Under the pieces are notes generated by a model. The model had not been told where the DNA came from and ran no database searches. It saw nothing but the letters and a program-made list of their open reading frames with translations. Source: Paracoccaceae bacterium (GTDB lineage: Bacteria > Pseudomonadota > Alphaproteobacteria > Rhodobacterales > Rhodobacteraceae). From it: a stretch of 64,000 nucleotides of DNA. A program made the translations under genes and the position numbers. Positions 9,282-18,574 of the stretch are shown here, one piece after another; the stretch's first letter is position 1; each line of letters opens with the position of its first letter. The DNA is taken from the NCBI GenBank assembly GCA_022448925.1, contig JAKVCP010000006.1:1-64000 (forward strand), written 5' to 3'.

Positions 9282-11561
9282 TCACCCGCGGGACTTTCGT
9301 CTCCGTTTGACCTGGCTTTTGGCATCCTTTTTCTTGGCCCTCGCCAACTTGCGCTTGGGGCTGCCCTTGCGTGCACCGCTGCCTCGACGCCGGGGGGTTC
9401 CGCGCCCCTTTGGCAGGTCGGCGTCTTCCAATGTCAGCAACTCCAACCCGATGCCCCCAGTCACAGGAGCCGCATCGGTCAGTTTGACCGTCACCCGTTG
9501 TCCAACTGCAATCACGGTGCCGGTATCTGCCCCCATAAGAGAGCCCGTGTCACGATCGTACTCCCAGTATTCGTTGCCCAATCCACGCATTGGGATCAGC
9601 CCGTCTGCGCCGGTTTCGTCCAGTTTTACAAAGACGCCAAACTTGGCGATTCCGTTGATACGACCTGCGAATTCTGCCCCGATACGATCGGACAGATAGC
9701 TTGCCAGATAGCGATCTGTCGTGTCGCGCTCGGCCATCATTGATCGTCGTTCGGTATCGCTGATATGTGCCGCCGTCTGTTCGAGCTTGTCAATATCCCC
9801 GGGTGCGAGGCCATCGTCCCCCCAACCGTGTGCCGTGATCAGCCCGCGGTGGACGACGAGGTCGGCATACCGTCGAATGGGCGAGGTGAAATGGGCGTAG
9901 TTCTGCAGTGCCAACCCGAAGTGGCCAAAGTTCTTTGGACTGTAATAGGCCTGCGTCATGCTGCGCAGTGTCGCCAAATTGATCAGCTCGGCCTCTTCTG
10001 TTCCTGCGGCGTCTCTGAGCAGTTTGTTCAGATGTGCGGTTTTCAACACCTGCCCCTTGGCCAGCGTCAGGCCCGCGGCATTGGCTGTTTCCCGCAGGGT
10101 CTCTAGCTTGTCCGGAGAGGGATCCTCGTGAACGCGAAACAACAGCGGTGTCTTTTTGGCGATCAGTGTTTCGGCTGCGGCGACATTGGCCAGCACCATG
10201 AATTCCTCGATCAGCCGATGTGCGTCGAACCGGTCTGCAAAATTTACCGAGCTCACGGTTCCGTCGTCTGCCAAGCGGATCTTGCGCTCTGGCAGATCCA
10301 GATCCAAGGGTTGGCGTCTTCCACGCGCGGCGCGCAGGGCATGGTAGGCGGCGTAAAGCGGCCGCAGAACCGGCTCAAGCAGCGGTGCGGTCTTGTCGTT
10401 CGGACGGCCGTCAACGGCTTGCTGCACCTCTGAATAGGTCAAGGCCGCCGGTGAACGCATCAGCCCTCGTACAAAGCGATGCGTGATCTTGTTACCTTCG
10501 CTGTCGATGCGCATCTCGACAGCGATGCAGGCCCGCGGCACGCCTTCATGCAGGGAACACAGGTCGCCCGAAAGGCGGTCGGGCAGCATCGGAACCACTC
10601 GATCGGGAAAATAACTGGAATTTCCGCGCTTGTGCGCCTCTCTGTCCAATGCCGAACCGGGCCGGATGTAGTGCGCCACATCGGCAATCGCCACCCAGAT
10701 CACGTGCCCGCCGCGATTGTTGGGATCCTGATCGGCCTGTGCACAGCAGGCGTCGTCATGATCGCGCGCATCTGATGGATCAATGGTGATCAACGGCAGC
10801 TGTCGCAAATCGGTGCGCCCGGACAGGCCCACCGGTTTCATACTGTCGGCCTGGGCCATGACATCATCGGGAAAGGCGTCGGGAATGCCGTGTTGATGAA
10901 TTGCGATCAACGACACTGCGCGCGGTGCGCTTGGATCACCAAGCCGCGCCACGATGCGCGCTTTTGGCAATCCCAGGCGGCCCTTGGGGCCGGCCTGTTC
11001 GCCCTCGACCAGTTCGCCATCCCTGGCGGCATGCGTGGCCCCGGCAGCAACAATCCACTCTTTCGCGTCTCCCTTGTCGATAGGCAGGATCCGTCCGCCC
11101 TCGGCGCCTTTCCGGAAAATGCCCAGAATGCGACGTGGATTGGTGCCGATCCGCCGGATCAGGCGGGCCTCGTAGCTGTGATCGGAGCCTTGCACAGCCT
11201 GCAGTTTGGCAAGGATGCGGTCTCCCTCTCCCAGTGCTGGATCCGAGGCCCGTGCCACAATCAGAATGACCGGCTCTGCGCCGTTGCCATGCCATTCAAG
11301 CGGCCGTGCCAAAAGCTCGCCATCGGAATTGGGTGCCTGAACCTGCAGCATGCTGACCGGTGGCAGTCGATCAGGATCACGATAGGTCTTTTTGCGTTTT
11401 TCCAGGTGGCCTTCGTCCTCAAGCTCGCGCAGCATCCGTTTGAGATCGATGCGTGCTGCGCCTTTGATGCCAAAGGCCTTGGCGATATCGCGTTTGGCCG
11501 TCATCGTCGGGTTTTCGGAAATCCATTCCAGGATCTCGGACTTGGTGGGAAGGGTGCTCAT
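9282..11561 (-). CDS. rnr: Ribonuclease R
   Basis: Processive 3'-5' exoribonuclease (RNB/RNase II family) that degrades structured RNA. The domain order is a winged helix (residues 1-65), cold-shock domains (about 70-230) and the RNB catalytic domain (about 245-575). The RNB domain has the Mg2+-binding aspartates in ITIDPSDARDHDDA and motifs FPDRVVPMLPDRLSGDLCSL and HFTSPIRRYADLVVHR. An S1 domain (about 630-715) and a Lys/Arg-rich tail (about 720-759) follow. At 759 aa the length is typical. It starts 42 nt downstream of the DUF2064 gene in the same direction and probably shares its transcript. Confidence 0.97.
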   Translation of the reverse strand: MSTLPTKSEILEWISENPTMTAKRDIAKAFGIKGAARIDLKRMLRELEDEGHLEKRKKTYRDPDRLPPVSMLQVQAPNSDGELLARPLEWHGNGAEPVILIVARASDPALGEGDRILAKLQAVQGSDHSYEARLIRRIGTNPRRILGIFRKGAEGGRILPIDKGDAKEWIVAAGATHAARDGELVEGEQAGPKGRLGLPKARIVARLGDPSAPRAVSLIAIHQHGIPDAFPDDVMAQADSMKPVGLSGRTDLRQLPLITIDPSDARDHDDACCAQADQDPNNRGGHVIWVAIADVAHYIRPGSALDREAHKRGNSSYFPDRVVPMLPDRLSGDLCSLHEGVPRACIAVEMRIDSEGNKITHRFVRGLMRSPAALTYSEVQQAVDGRPNDKTAPLLEPVLRPLYAAYHALRAARGRRQPLDLDLPERKIRLADDGTVSSVNFADRFDAHRLIEEFMVLANVAAAETLIAKKTPLLFRVHEDPSPDKLETLRETANAAGLTLAKGQVLKTAHLNKLLRDAAGTEEAELINLATLRSMTQAYYSPKNFGHFGLALQNYAHFTSPIRRYADLVVHRGLITAHGWGDDGLAPGDIDKLEQTAAHISDTERRSMMAERDTTDRYLASYLSDRIGAEFAGRINGIAKFGVFVKLDETGADGLIPMRGLGNEYWEYDRDTGSLMGADTGTVIAVGQRVTVKLTDAAPVTGGIGLELLTLEDADLPKGRGTPRRRGSGARKGSPKRKLARAKKKDAKSQVKRRRKSRG

Positions 11562-11603
11562 GGGGCGTGCGTATCATGGACGGACGCCAACGTCATCGCG
11601 AAA

Positions 11604-12185
11604 CTATGGGCAAAGGTCGGCCGCTGTATCGACGTCCCCGAGGGGATCGATCTTGGCGATGCGCAAACCGGGAACAGAGCGAAGTGTGTCCGCCAAGGCA
11701 TGTTGGGTCGACCATCGGACATCGTTAAACAATGTGACGGGTGGGCGGGCTGTGCGTTTCATGCCGATCAGCCAGTAGCCCCCATCATGGGCTGGGCCAA
11801 ACACCGCGTCATGGGATCCAAGTGCTGCAAAAGCGCGGGCAATATGGAGACGGTCGATGCCGGGAACATCTGCGCCGATAATGCAGACCGGACCGGGAGG
11901 CAGCCCGTTCAAAAGACGGCCCATGCGATCCCCCAGATCCCCATTACCCTGCGCGATGCGTGGCAGGTGGCCGGGCCAGACACGGCTTTGCAGCCCGGCG
12001 CGATCCGGACTGACAGCAAGGATCAGCTCCCATCGCGGATCCTGCAGGCGGCGCATCAGTCGGGTGCATTGGTGGCGAAACCACCATGCGGCGGCGACCA
12101 TCCCTATATCACGCCCAAGGCGCGTCTTGACCCGTCCAGGCTGAGGCTCTTTGACCATCACCACCAGCTGCGCGCGTCGTGTCAC
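11604..12185 (-). CDS. DUF2064 / TIGR04282-type nucleotidyl- or glycosyltransferase A-fold protein
   Basis: Small transferase with a GT-A/MobA-like fold. VVMVKEPQPGRVKTRLGRDIG resembles the N-terminal nucleotide-binding loop, and VCIIGADVPGI carries the acidic metal site. HDAVFGPAHDGGYWLIGM is the DUF2064 signature. Members are annotated as glycosyltransferases, some near arsenosugar genes. No such context exists here, so the substrate is unknown. 193 aa. Its start overlaps the GNAT stop by 4 nt (ATGA), linking dapE, GNAT and this gene. Confidence 0.88.
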   Translation of the reverse strand: MTRRAQLVVMVKEPQPGRVKTRLGRDIGMVAAAWWFRHQCTRLMRRLQDPRWELILAVSPDRAGLQSRVWPGHLPRIAQGNGDLGDRMGRLLNGLPPGPVCIIGADVPGIDRLHIARAFAALGSHDAVFGPAHDGGYWLIGMKRTARPPVTLFNDVRWSTQHALADTLRSVPGLRIAKIDPLGDVDTAADLCP

Positions 12186-12604
12186 AGCGCCATCTCCATC
12201 TTGCGATGTGGAATGCCGGCATCGTCATAAATTGGCCCCTTGGCCAAGAAGCCCAGCTTTTCGTAGAATGCCAAAGCATGCGTTTGTGAGCCCAGCTGAA
12301 CCCGGGTCACGCCAGGCCGGTCGCGGGCGATTTCAACAGATCGGGTGATCAGTCCGGCGCCCAGGCCAGTGCCTCGGGCGGCTGGCGTGACACAAACCCG
12401 GCCGATCGTGATTACGTTGCCATCGCGCAGAAGGCGCGCCGTGCCGACAGGCTGCCCGTTGCGGGTGGCCAGAAGATGTGTCGCCGTTGCGTCCAGCTCA
12501 TCCTGCTCCAGCTCGGCGGGAACACCTTGTTCCTCGACGAACACGCGAAACCGCAGATCAAGGCAGGTGTTCAGATCCTCGGTGATCTCGATTTCAACGG
12601 TCAT
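12182..12604 (-). CDS. GNAT family N-acetyltransferase (ElaA-like)
   Basis: Acetyl-CoA-dependent acyltransferase of unknown substrate. The N-terminal [21 protein letters not shown] is the ElaA-like opening. The acetyl-CoA pyrophosphate loop is [16 protein letters not shown] (R/Q-x-x-G-x-G/A), and FYEKLGF is the conserved last strand/helix. 140 aa covers the single domain. It overlaps dapE upstream and the DUF2064 gene downstream by 4 nt each, so it is read as part of a dapE-led operon. Confidence 0.92.
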   Translation of the reverse strand: MTVEIEITEDLNTCLDLRFRVFVEEQGVPAELEQDELDATATHLLATRNGQPVGTARLLRDGNVITIGRVCVTPAARGTGLGAGLITRSVEIARDRPGVTRVQLGSQTHALAFYEKLGFLAKGPIYDDAGIPHRKMEMAL

Positions 12605-13746
12605 GCGAAATAGTCCTTCAGAATGCGCGAATAGATCGACTTCAGCTGGGTGATCTGCGTCAGCTCTACGCGCTCGTCGACCTGGTGCATGGTTTTTCCG
12701 ACCAAGCCGAATTCAACCACGGGGCAGTGGTTTTTGACAAAGCGCGCATCCGAGGTACCGCCGGTGGTCGACAGCACAGGTGTCACGCCGGTTTCTGCTG
12801 CGACGGCTGAGCTGACCAGATCAGACAGGGGGCCCGGAGGTGTCAGAAAGCTTTCGCCCGAGATTTTGACCTTCAGTGATGTTGTTGTGCCGAATGTCGC
12901 GTCGATCGCGGCGGCCTCCTCTTGCAACCATTTGGTCAGAGACGCCCCCGAGTGCGCATCGTTGAACCTGATATTGACCGCGCCCGAGCAACTGGCTGGG
13001 ATGACATTGGTCGCCGGGTTGCCTGTATCGATGCTCAACACTGCAAGCGTCGAGGCGTCAAAGTGTTCGGTTCCGCTATCCAATTGGTGTGAACCCAGAC
13101 GGTCCATCAGGCGCGCCATGGCGTTCAGCGGATTGTTGGCGCGATGGGGATAGGCGGAATGGCCTTGCTCACCCTCTACCTTGAACCAGGCCGTCATCGA
13201 GCCACGGCGTCCGATTTTCATCATCTCGCCCATGTGATTGGGGCAGGTGGGTTCTCCGACCAGGCATGCGGACATTGCCTCGTTGTTCTTGTCCATCCAG
13301 TCAAGAAGCGCAGTGGTGCCATCGATCGCCTCTCCCTCTTCATCGCCGGTGATCGTCAGGATGAGTGCGCCGTCCGGGGGCGTCTGTGTGACAAAATCGA
13401 TGGCAGCCGCGGCAAAAGCTGCCACGCCGGATTTCATGTCAGTGGCACCGCGCCCATACAGATAGCCGTCTTTCACCTCGGCGCCGAACGGCGGCACTGT
13501 CCAATCGTCGGGGTTGCCCAGCGGCACCACATCGGTATGCCCGTTAAAGCCAAAACTGCGGGCATGGCCACGATCGCCCCAGCGAGCGAAAAGGTTGCTG
13601 ACCTTGCCGCGATCGACACGGCTACACTGAAAGCCAGCCCGCTCGAGCTCTGCTTGCAAAATGCCAAGTGCGCCCCCCTCTTCGGGCGTGATCGACGGGC
13701 ATTTGATCAAGGCGGCGGTCAGGGCAACGGGATCAGTGGTGGACAT
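12601..13746 (-). CDS. dapE: Succinyl-diaminopimelate desuccinylase
   Basis: Zinc/cobalt M20 hydrolase that releases succinate from N-succinyl-LL-diaminopimelate in the lysine/peptidoglycan DAP pathway. It opens with [20 protein letters not shown]. Metal-binding motifs are [22 protein letters not shown] (with conserved Asp) and [12 protein letters not shown] (Glu general base). The C-terminal [11 protein letters not shown] and VVEFG complete the site. The frame is open to 13881, but the ATG at 13746 follows GGAGG at 5 nt and fits the family. 381 aa. It works one step after DapD/DapC; dapD lies at 15.8 kb on the same strand, separated by an inserted Hint gene and a hypothetical. Confidence 0.96.
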   Translation of the reverse strand: MSTTDPVALTAALIKCPSITPEEGGALGILQAELERAGFQCSRVDRGKVSNLFARWGDRGHARSFGFNGHTDVVPLGNPDDWTVPPFGAEVKDGYLYGRGATDMKSGVAAFAAAAIDFVTQTPPDGALILTITGDEEGEAIDGTTALLDWMDKNNEAMSACLVGEPTCPNHMGEMMKIGRRGSMTAWFKVEGEQGHSAYPHRANNPLNAMARLMDRLGSHQLDSGTEHFDASTLAVLSIDTGNPATNVIPASCSGAVNIRFNDAHSGASLTKWLQEEAAAIDATFGTTTSLKVKISGESFLTPPGPLSDLVSSAVAAETGVTPVLSTTGGTSDARFVKNHCPVVEFGLVGKTMHQVDERVELTQITQLKSIYSRILKDYFA

Positions 13747-13919
13747 GGGGCCTCCGGTGTTCGTGATGCCTTTGCAATACACCTGCACTTTTGGTTTCGC
13801 AAACCGGCCGCTTAACCCTGAGGGGGATTCTTTTTTGCGAATGGGGGTGCTATAGCTCGGAAAAACAAAAGAAATCGCCATTCCGCGCAGGGTGGCCGGG
13901 CAGTGGGGAAAAGTGAACT

Positions 13920-15014
13920 ATGGGCTGGATCGCAACATCCGGATTTCACGGCGCATGGTGCGCGCCCGATCTCTTTGACGGCTTGGCCCCCCACAGTGCG
14001 AGTCTTGTGACGCGCGGCACCCTGTTGATCGAGGCAGAGCTTCAGCGCAGCAGCCGGGCTGATATGTTGCTCGATCTGCGCCAGACGGGTCCATGGCCCG
14101 CACGCCTGTGCCTTGGGCGTCGCGGAGCCAGCACTGTATGGCTTTATGCCAATCTGGGTGGTGCGGAAATGGCCGCCGAACTGCCATTGACCGGCAGCGC
14201 GTTATGCGCCGGGCTGGTGCGCGTCAGCTTTGCATGGGACGCTCCGCAGCGCTGGGGGCAACTGAGCATTGACTTGCCCGAAACCGGGCGCGTGCAGGTG
14301 TGCAACACACCGCCCCCTGCGCCCCTGCGTCTGGCAGACATTGCACAGTTTGTATCGGACCGCAGCAGCACCCGGCAGCATGTTGGGCTGAACTGGTTCG
14401 CATTTGCAGACCATATTGCCCCGATTGGCCCAATGCCGGGCCTGTCCGGGGCCGCGCCGGTGGCGACGCCCGGTGGCTATCGCCCCGCGCGCGACCTGAT
14501 GGCAGGGGATACCGTGATCACGGCAGCCGGAGACATCGTGCCCATTCTGCACAGTGTTCAGGTGACCATGCCGGCCTTGTCAGGGTTTCGGCCGGTGCGC
14601 CTGCGGGCACCGTTCGCTGGCTTGCAGCGTGATGTTGTCCTGGCCGCGCATCACCTTGTGCGGCTCGGCGGTACGGACGTCGAGTATCAGTTCGGAAGCG
14701 AAGCAGTTCAGGTGCCCGCTGGTCTGCTTATGGCCTGTGGGGTTGCCGGGGCCGTGTCAGTTCCGCCTGAAGCGTCGTATGTCAACCTGTTGCTGCCCAA
14801 GGCAGAGCCGCTTGTCGTGGCTGGACTGCCGATGCAAAGCCTGCGCGTGGGACGCCTGCATCGCCACAGTGCCGAACATGCCGCGAGCCTTTTGTGCGAC
14901 TGTCCAAAGGCACGATTGCCCGAACATGGACCCGACACCTTGCCAACTCTTGACGCTGGCCAACTGCGTGCGCTTATGGCATCGGACGCCTTTGCCAGGC
15001 ATGGCCGGCGCTAG
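13920..15014 (+). CDS. Hint-domain protein lacking the catalytic cysteine
   Basis: 364 aa. Residues about 1-170 form a jelly-roll-like N-terminal region of unknown role. Residues about 178-330 resemble the Rhodobacterales Hint_2 module: ARDLMAGDTVITAAG aligns with the L-x-x-GD-x-V block, AAHHLVRL with the S-P-D-H-R-L-V block, and YVNLLLP with the Y-x-H-L-L-L block. The obligate first cysteine (C-F-T-P-x-T) is absent; the corresponding stretch reads GAAPVATPGG. Self-splicing or autocleavage is therefore not expected. It lies on the plus strand and its stop shares the palindrome CTAG with the convergent gene's stop. Compare the intact Hint protein at 38267. Confidence 0.75.
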   Translation: MGWIATSGFHGAWCAPDLFDGLAPHSASLVTRGTLLIEAELQRSSRADMLLDLRQTGPWPARLCLGRRGASTVWLYANLGGAEMAAELPLTGSALCAGLVRVSFAWDAPQRWGQLSIDLPETGRVQVCNTPPPAPLRLADIAQFVSDRSSTRQHVGLNWFAFADHIAPIGPMPGLSGAAPVATPGGYRPARDLMAGDTVITAAGDIVPILHSVQVTMPALSGFRPVRLRAPFAGLQRDVVLAAHHLVRLGGTDVEYQFGSEAVQVPAGLLMACGVAGAVSVPPEASYVNLLLPKAEPLVVAGLPMQSLRVGRLHRHSAEHAASLLCDCPKARLPEHGPDTLPTLDAGQLRALMASDAFARHGRR

Positions 15015-15355
15015 TCATCCTTGTCGAAGAACGGCGTCACCTGCGCCACAATGACCGCGTTTTCAGCCAATGCACGGTCCATAAGCGCGCGTTCTTCGGC
15101 CTCTATCACGTGCCCCTGAGCTTCTCGCTCGGCCAGGGTTCCGTATCCCGTCACATCAAGCGGTGCCATGTCGGCCTGTTTAAGGATCGCCACGCTTTCG
15201 CGCACGGCTTCGGCTTCATCTATGCCCGAGGCATAGATCATGAGAGCCGCGCCTCTGGCGTCCCTGGGAAGGCCATCGCCGGTTTTTCGACCCACCTCGA
15301 CCAACAGGGTAAAGACCTGCTGCCGTGACGGTTTCTTGTCCTTGCTCTTGTTCAT
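15011..15355 (-). CDS. Conserved hypothetical protein, 114 aa
   Basis: Soluble, charged and probably helical protein, rich in Ala/Glu/Asp, with no signal peptide or membrane segment. It starts MNKSKDKKPSRQQVFTLL and ends TPFFDKDD. I recall similar short proteins in Rhodobacterales but assign no function. Codon use is like its neighbours, and the ORF is stop-free with a plausible ATG at 15355. It converges on the Hint gene with a 4-nt overlap. Confidence 0.6.
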   Translation of the reverse strand: MNKSKDKKPSRQQVFTLLVEVGRKTGDGLPRDARGAALMIYASGIDEAEAVRESVAILKQADMAPLDVTGYGTLAEREAQGHVIEAEERALMDRALAENAVIVAQVTPFFDKDD

Positions 15356-15765
15356 GAACGGGGCCTTAGCCTGCGCCTGCGCGGCAGGTCAACTCTTGGT
15401 TCGGGGTATCTGGGGCAAAACCTTGTGACAGGCCATGCCAGCGGAAGCATGTGTGGGACATCCAACAAGGTCAAGGTCTCTGCCACAGACTAACCCGTCC
15501 GGCAGGGCGCCGAATTTCTGGTCTGACGCCAGGTCTGTCGCCAAGGTCCGTACGTTGCCTCGGCCGCGCGGCAGTAGGGTCTTTGATGCCTCCGACATGC
15601 CGGTAAAGGTCAGGTCATGCGCCTTCAGGTCTTGCGATTCTACGCGTGCCGGACCTTCGGAGCGGCACGCGGTTTTGTCGCCGTTTCGGCGCGACACGGT
15701 TGTTTCCAAGAAAAGAGGCCGCAGCCTATGACGCCGCGGCCCAATCGGTGTCTGCGCCCCGGTGA
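15356..15765. other. 410-bp intergenic region downstream of dapD
   Basis: It holds the dapD terminator (15705-15741). Overlapping open frames on both strands (15389-15709 minus, 15435-15731 plus) encode nothing recognisable and have no ribosome sites, so I do not call them. Confidence 0.5.
15705..15741 (-). terminator. Rho-independent terminator of dapD
   Basis: GGCCGCAGC (15717-15725) pairs with GCCGCGGCC (15733-15741) with one A-C mismatch. On the minus strand the hairpin is followed by TCTTTTCTT. It lies 25 nt beyond the dapD stop. Confidence 0.7.
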
Positions 15766-16593
15766 TCAGTCGCGCAGCAAGTCATTGATCCCGGTTTTTG
15801 AGCGGGTCTTTTCGTCAACTCGTTTCACAATCACCGCACAATAAAGGCTGACGTTGTTTTTCGAGGGCATAGAGCCGGCCACAACAACCGAATAGGGCGG
15901 GACTTCGCCATACATCACTTCGCCGGTCTCTCGGTCAACGATCTTGGTGGACTGGCCGATGAAGACGCCCATGCCCAGAACCGAGCCTTCGCGGACGATG
16001 CAGCCCTCGACCACCTCAGAGCGTGCGCCGATAAAGCAGTTGTCTTCAATGATGGTCGGTCCTGCTTGCATCGGTTCCAGAACGCCGCCGATTCCAACGC
16101 CACCGGACAGGTGCACGTTCTTGCCGATCTGTGCGCAGCTTCCAACCGTGGCCCAGGTGTCAACCATGGTGCCTTCATCGACATAGGCGCCCAGATTGAC
16201 AAAGCTGGGCATCAGGACAACGCCCGGAGCAATGAAGGCCGATTTACGGACCACACAGTTTGGAACAGCGCGGAAGCCGGCAGATTGCCAGGTATCTGCG
16301 CCCCAGCCCTTGAATTTGCTATCGACCTTGTCCCACCAGCTGCTGCCTTGCGGGCCTCCGTCCTGGGGCTCCATATCCTTGATGCGAAAGCCCAGAAGAA
16401 CGGCCTTTTTGGCCCATTGGTTCACGTGCCAGTCGCCAGTCTCCAGTTTTTCCGCAACGCGCAGCGTACCACTGTCGAGTGCATTGAGCGTGTCTTCGAT
16501 GGCTTCGCGTTGCTCGCCGGTGGTGGCGGGCGTGATGGTATCGCGCGCCTCCCAGGCGGCTTCGATGGCGGTTTCAAGCTGAGCGTTGGACAT
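15766..16593 (-). CDS. dapD: 2,3,4,5-tetrahydropyridine-2,6-dicarboxylate N-succinyltransferase
   Basis: Succinyl-CoA-dependent enzyme of the lysine/DAP pathway, a trimeric left-handed beta-helix acyltransferase. Hexapeptide-repeat character is clear between about residues 110 and 235 ([58 protein letters not shown]). The N-terminal helical domain contains [13 protein letters not shown]. 275 aa is the normal length. GGAG lies 7 nt before the ATG. It pairs functionally with dapE at 12.6 kb and with asd at 20.9 kb. Confidence 0.97.
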   Translation of the reverse strand: MSNAQLETAIEAAWEARDTITPATTGEQREAIEDTLNALDSGTLRVAEKLETGDWHVNQWAKKAVLLGFRIKDMEPQDGGPQGSSWWDKVDSKFKGWGADTWQSAGFRAVPNCVVRKSAFIAPGVVLMPSFVNLGAYVDEGTMVDTWATVGSCAQIGKNVHLSGGVGIGGVLEPMQAGPTIIEDNCFIGARSEVVEGCIVREGSVLGMGVFIGQSTKIVDRETGEVMYGEVPPYSVVVAGSMPSKNNVSLYCAVIVKRVDEKTRSKTGINDLLRD

Positions 16594-16702
16594 GGGGCAT
16601 CTCCGTCAAATGTCCGCAGCGCTATAGCCTTCAGCGACCGCGGGCGCAATCACCCGCGCCCTGCTTGGGTCTGATCGATCGCCGCTTGCGCCTGCCTTGA
16701 CG

Positions 16703-17623
16703 TCATCCCAGGGGATCTGGCGCCACGTTGCCACCGCACAGCAAGACGGCAACCCGTTCCCCCGGTGCTGGCGTGTAGGCGCCTGACAAAAGTGCGGCAA
16801 GCGCTGTTGCACCGGCAGGTTCTACCAAGATCCGATGGCTTTGCCACAAGAGCGTCTGCGCCGCCAGGATCGCTGCGTCCGAGACGAGCACCGAAGCGGC
16901 GTTTTGTCTGACCGCAAGCTCAAAGCAGATCTGGCCGATCTTGCGCGCGCCCAACGCATTGGCCGCCACCCCAGAGACAGTCACGTCAACCGGGGCGCCT
17001 GCGGCAAGGGCGGCATGCAGCGCGCAAGAGGTTTCGGGCTCTACCGCGACAACGCGGCGTCGGTCCTGCAGCCAGGCCAGTGCCCCGGCAATCAGACCGC
17101 CACCACCGACAGCGATCAAGACAGTGTCAGCCTCTAGGCCCTGCGCGTCCCATTCGCGCATCACGGTGCCCTGCCCCGAGACCGTCGCCGGCGCGTCATA
17201 GGCGTGGATTTGCTGTGCCTGTGTGCGGGACTCATAGTCCTGTGCCGCCTCAAGCGCATTGGCGTATTCGCCCGAGACAACTGTCAGGTCTGCGCCGCAA
17301 CGCTCAATCAGGCCGATTTTGGCGGGTCCCGCCAGCTCTGGCACAAAAACCTGCGCCTTGTGCCCCAGCGCATGTGCGGCGAATGCGACTGCCGCGCCAT
17401 GGTTTCCACCAGACGCCGCGACAATGCCGGCTTTTGGCACGTCCGATGCAAGAAGCGAGTTGAAGGCACCGCGCGCCTTGAAGCTGCCGGTGTGTTGCAG
17501 GTGTTCAAGCTTGAGATCCACGGACATTCCCGGGATCAGCGCCGTGCTGGTGATTGCAGGCGTCTGTTGAACATATCGCCCGATCCGGGCGGCCGCACTC
17601 TCAATTTCGGCGGGATTTGTCAC
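16703..17623 (-). CDS. PLP-dependent threonine/serine dehydratase
   Basis: Fold-type II pyridoxal-phosphate enzyme deaminating threonine or serine to the 2-oxo acid. The PLP lysine sits in HTGSFKARGAFN, the substrate loop in ASGGNHGAAVA, and the phosphate-binding glycine loop in VGGGGLIAGAL. The C-terminus has LCGGNVAPDPLG. No ACT regulatory domain is present, so this is a catabolic-type enzyme; racemase activity is possible in this family. I place the start at the GTG at 17623, which has GGAG 8 nt upstream. The longer ATG-started frame would overlap the divergent LOG gene. 306 aa. The divergent intergenic gap is 73 bp. Confidence 0.88.
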   Translation of the reverse strand: MTNPAEIESAAARIGRYVQQTPAITSTALIPGMSVDLKLEHLQHTGSFKARGAFNSLLASDVPKAGIVAASGGNHGAAVAFAAHALGHKAQVFVPELAGPAKIGLIERCGADLTVVSGEYANALEAAQDYESRTQAQQIHAYDAPATVSGQGTVMREWDAQGLEADTVLIAVGGGGLIAGALAWLQDRRRVVAVEPETSCALHAALAAGAPVDVTVSGVAANALGARKIGQICFELAVRQNAASVLVSDAAILAAQTLLWQSHRILVEPAGATALAALLSGAYTPAPGERVAVLLCGGNVAPDPLG

Positions 17624-17696
17624 CTGGGCATCTCCGTTATTGGCGTCCTGGATCCGCACGCTATAGTGAGGGTCGGTGAGGAACAAGGACACACAC

Positions 17697-18539
17697 ATGA
17701 AAGATGACCGCCGCAGCCTGTTTCGCGATGCACATACCGATGTGGACTCGGCAGAACATGTGCCCGACACAGAGCAGACGCGCTCGCCGGTTTATCGGCT
17801 GGCTTTTGCAGACGAAGATTTTTTGTGTCGCGACGAGTTGCGCCCTGTCCGCTTGCAACTGGAACTGCTGAAGCCGCAACTGATGCTGGATGAGGCGGGG
17901 ATCACCTCAACCATCGTGTTGTTTGGCGGTGCGCGCATCCCTGACCCTGTTCACAAAGATGCGGCGCGCACCAAGGATCTGGCCGATTTGTCGAAATTCT
18001 ACGACGAGGCCCGTGAGTTCGCGCGCTTGATGACACAGGAGTCCCTGAAGTCCGGTGGCCGCGAAAATGTCGTGGTGACAGGCGGTGGGCCGGGCGTCAT
18101 GGAAGCGGGCAACCGCGGCGCAAAGGATGCCGGAGGTCAGTCGATCGGGCTCAACATCGTATTGCCACATGAGCAAGCGCCGAACGCCTATGTATCCCCG
18201 GCCTTGTGTTTCAACTTTCATTACTTCGCGATCCGAAAGATGCATTTTCTCATGAGAGCGCGGGCATTGTGCGTTTTCCCTGGCGGTTTTGGAACGTTGG
18301 ATGAATTGTTCGAGACGCTGACCCTGATACAGACTGGCCGTATGAGCCGCATTCCGGTCTTGCTGTTTGGCCGCGATTTCTGGTCCACGATTGTGAACTG
18401 GCAGGCGCTGAGCGACGCTGGAACGATCTCGGCCGAGGATCTGGATTTGTTTCAGTTTGTTGAAACCGCGCAAGAGGCAATAGAGGCGATCGACGCCTGG
18501 GGATCAACCGAGGTGCGCAGTTCAATCCCTGGACGATAA
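17697..18539 (+). CDS. LOG family (TIGR00730) Rossmann-fold protein
   Basis: Member of the 'lonely guy' family, proven in some organisms to release free bases from nucleoside monophosphates. It contains the signature PGGFGTLDELFETLTLIQTG (PGGxGTxxE) and VVTGGGPGVMEAGNRGA. The family motif starting FGGARIPDP replaces the shorter F-G-S/G-A-R. At 280 aa it is the long form with about 60 extra N-terminal residues. The ATG at 17697 has AAGGA 7 nt upstream; an in-frame GTG at 17676 has no ribosome site. It is divergent from the dehydratase and convergent with the FlaA1-like gene. Confidence 0.9.
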   Translation: MKDDRRSLFRDAHTDVDSAEHVPDTEQTRSPVYRLAFADEDFLCRDELRPVRLQLELLKPQLMLDEAGITSTIVLFGGARIPDPVHKDAARTKDLADLSKFYDEAREFARLMTQESLKSGGRENVVVTGGGPGVMEAGNRGAKDAGGQSIGLNIVLPHEQAPNAYVSPALCFNFHYFAIRKMHFLMRARALCVFPGGFGTLDELFETLTLIQTGRMSRIPVLLFGRDFWSTIVNWQALSDAGTISAEDLDLFQFVETAQEAIEAIDAWGSTEVRSSIPGR

Positions 18540-18574
18540 GCCCGGCCCCAGATGTCTGTTGACCGTCAGACGCG

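Noticed and set aside
15011-15014. Shared CTAG palindrome at convergent stops (also 30625-30628)
   Set aside because: Two TAG stops on opposite strands overlap naturally in CTAG; this is compact packing, not a signal.
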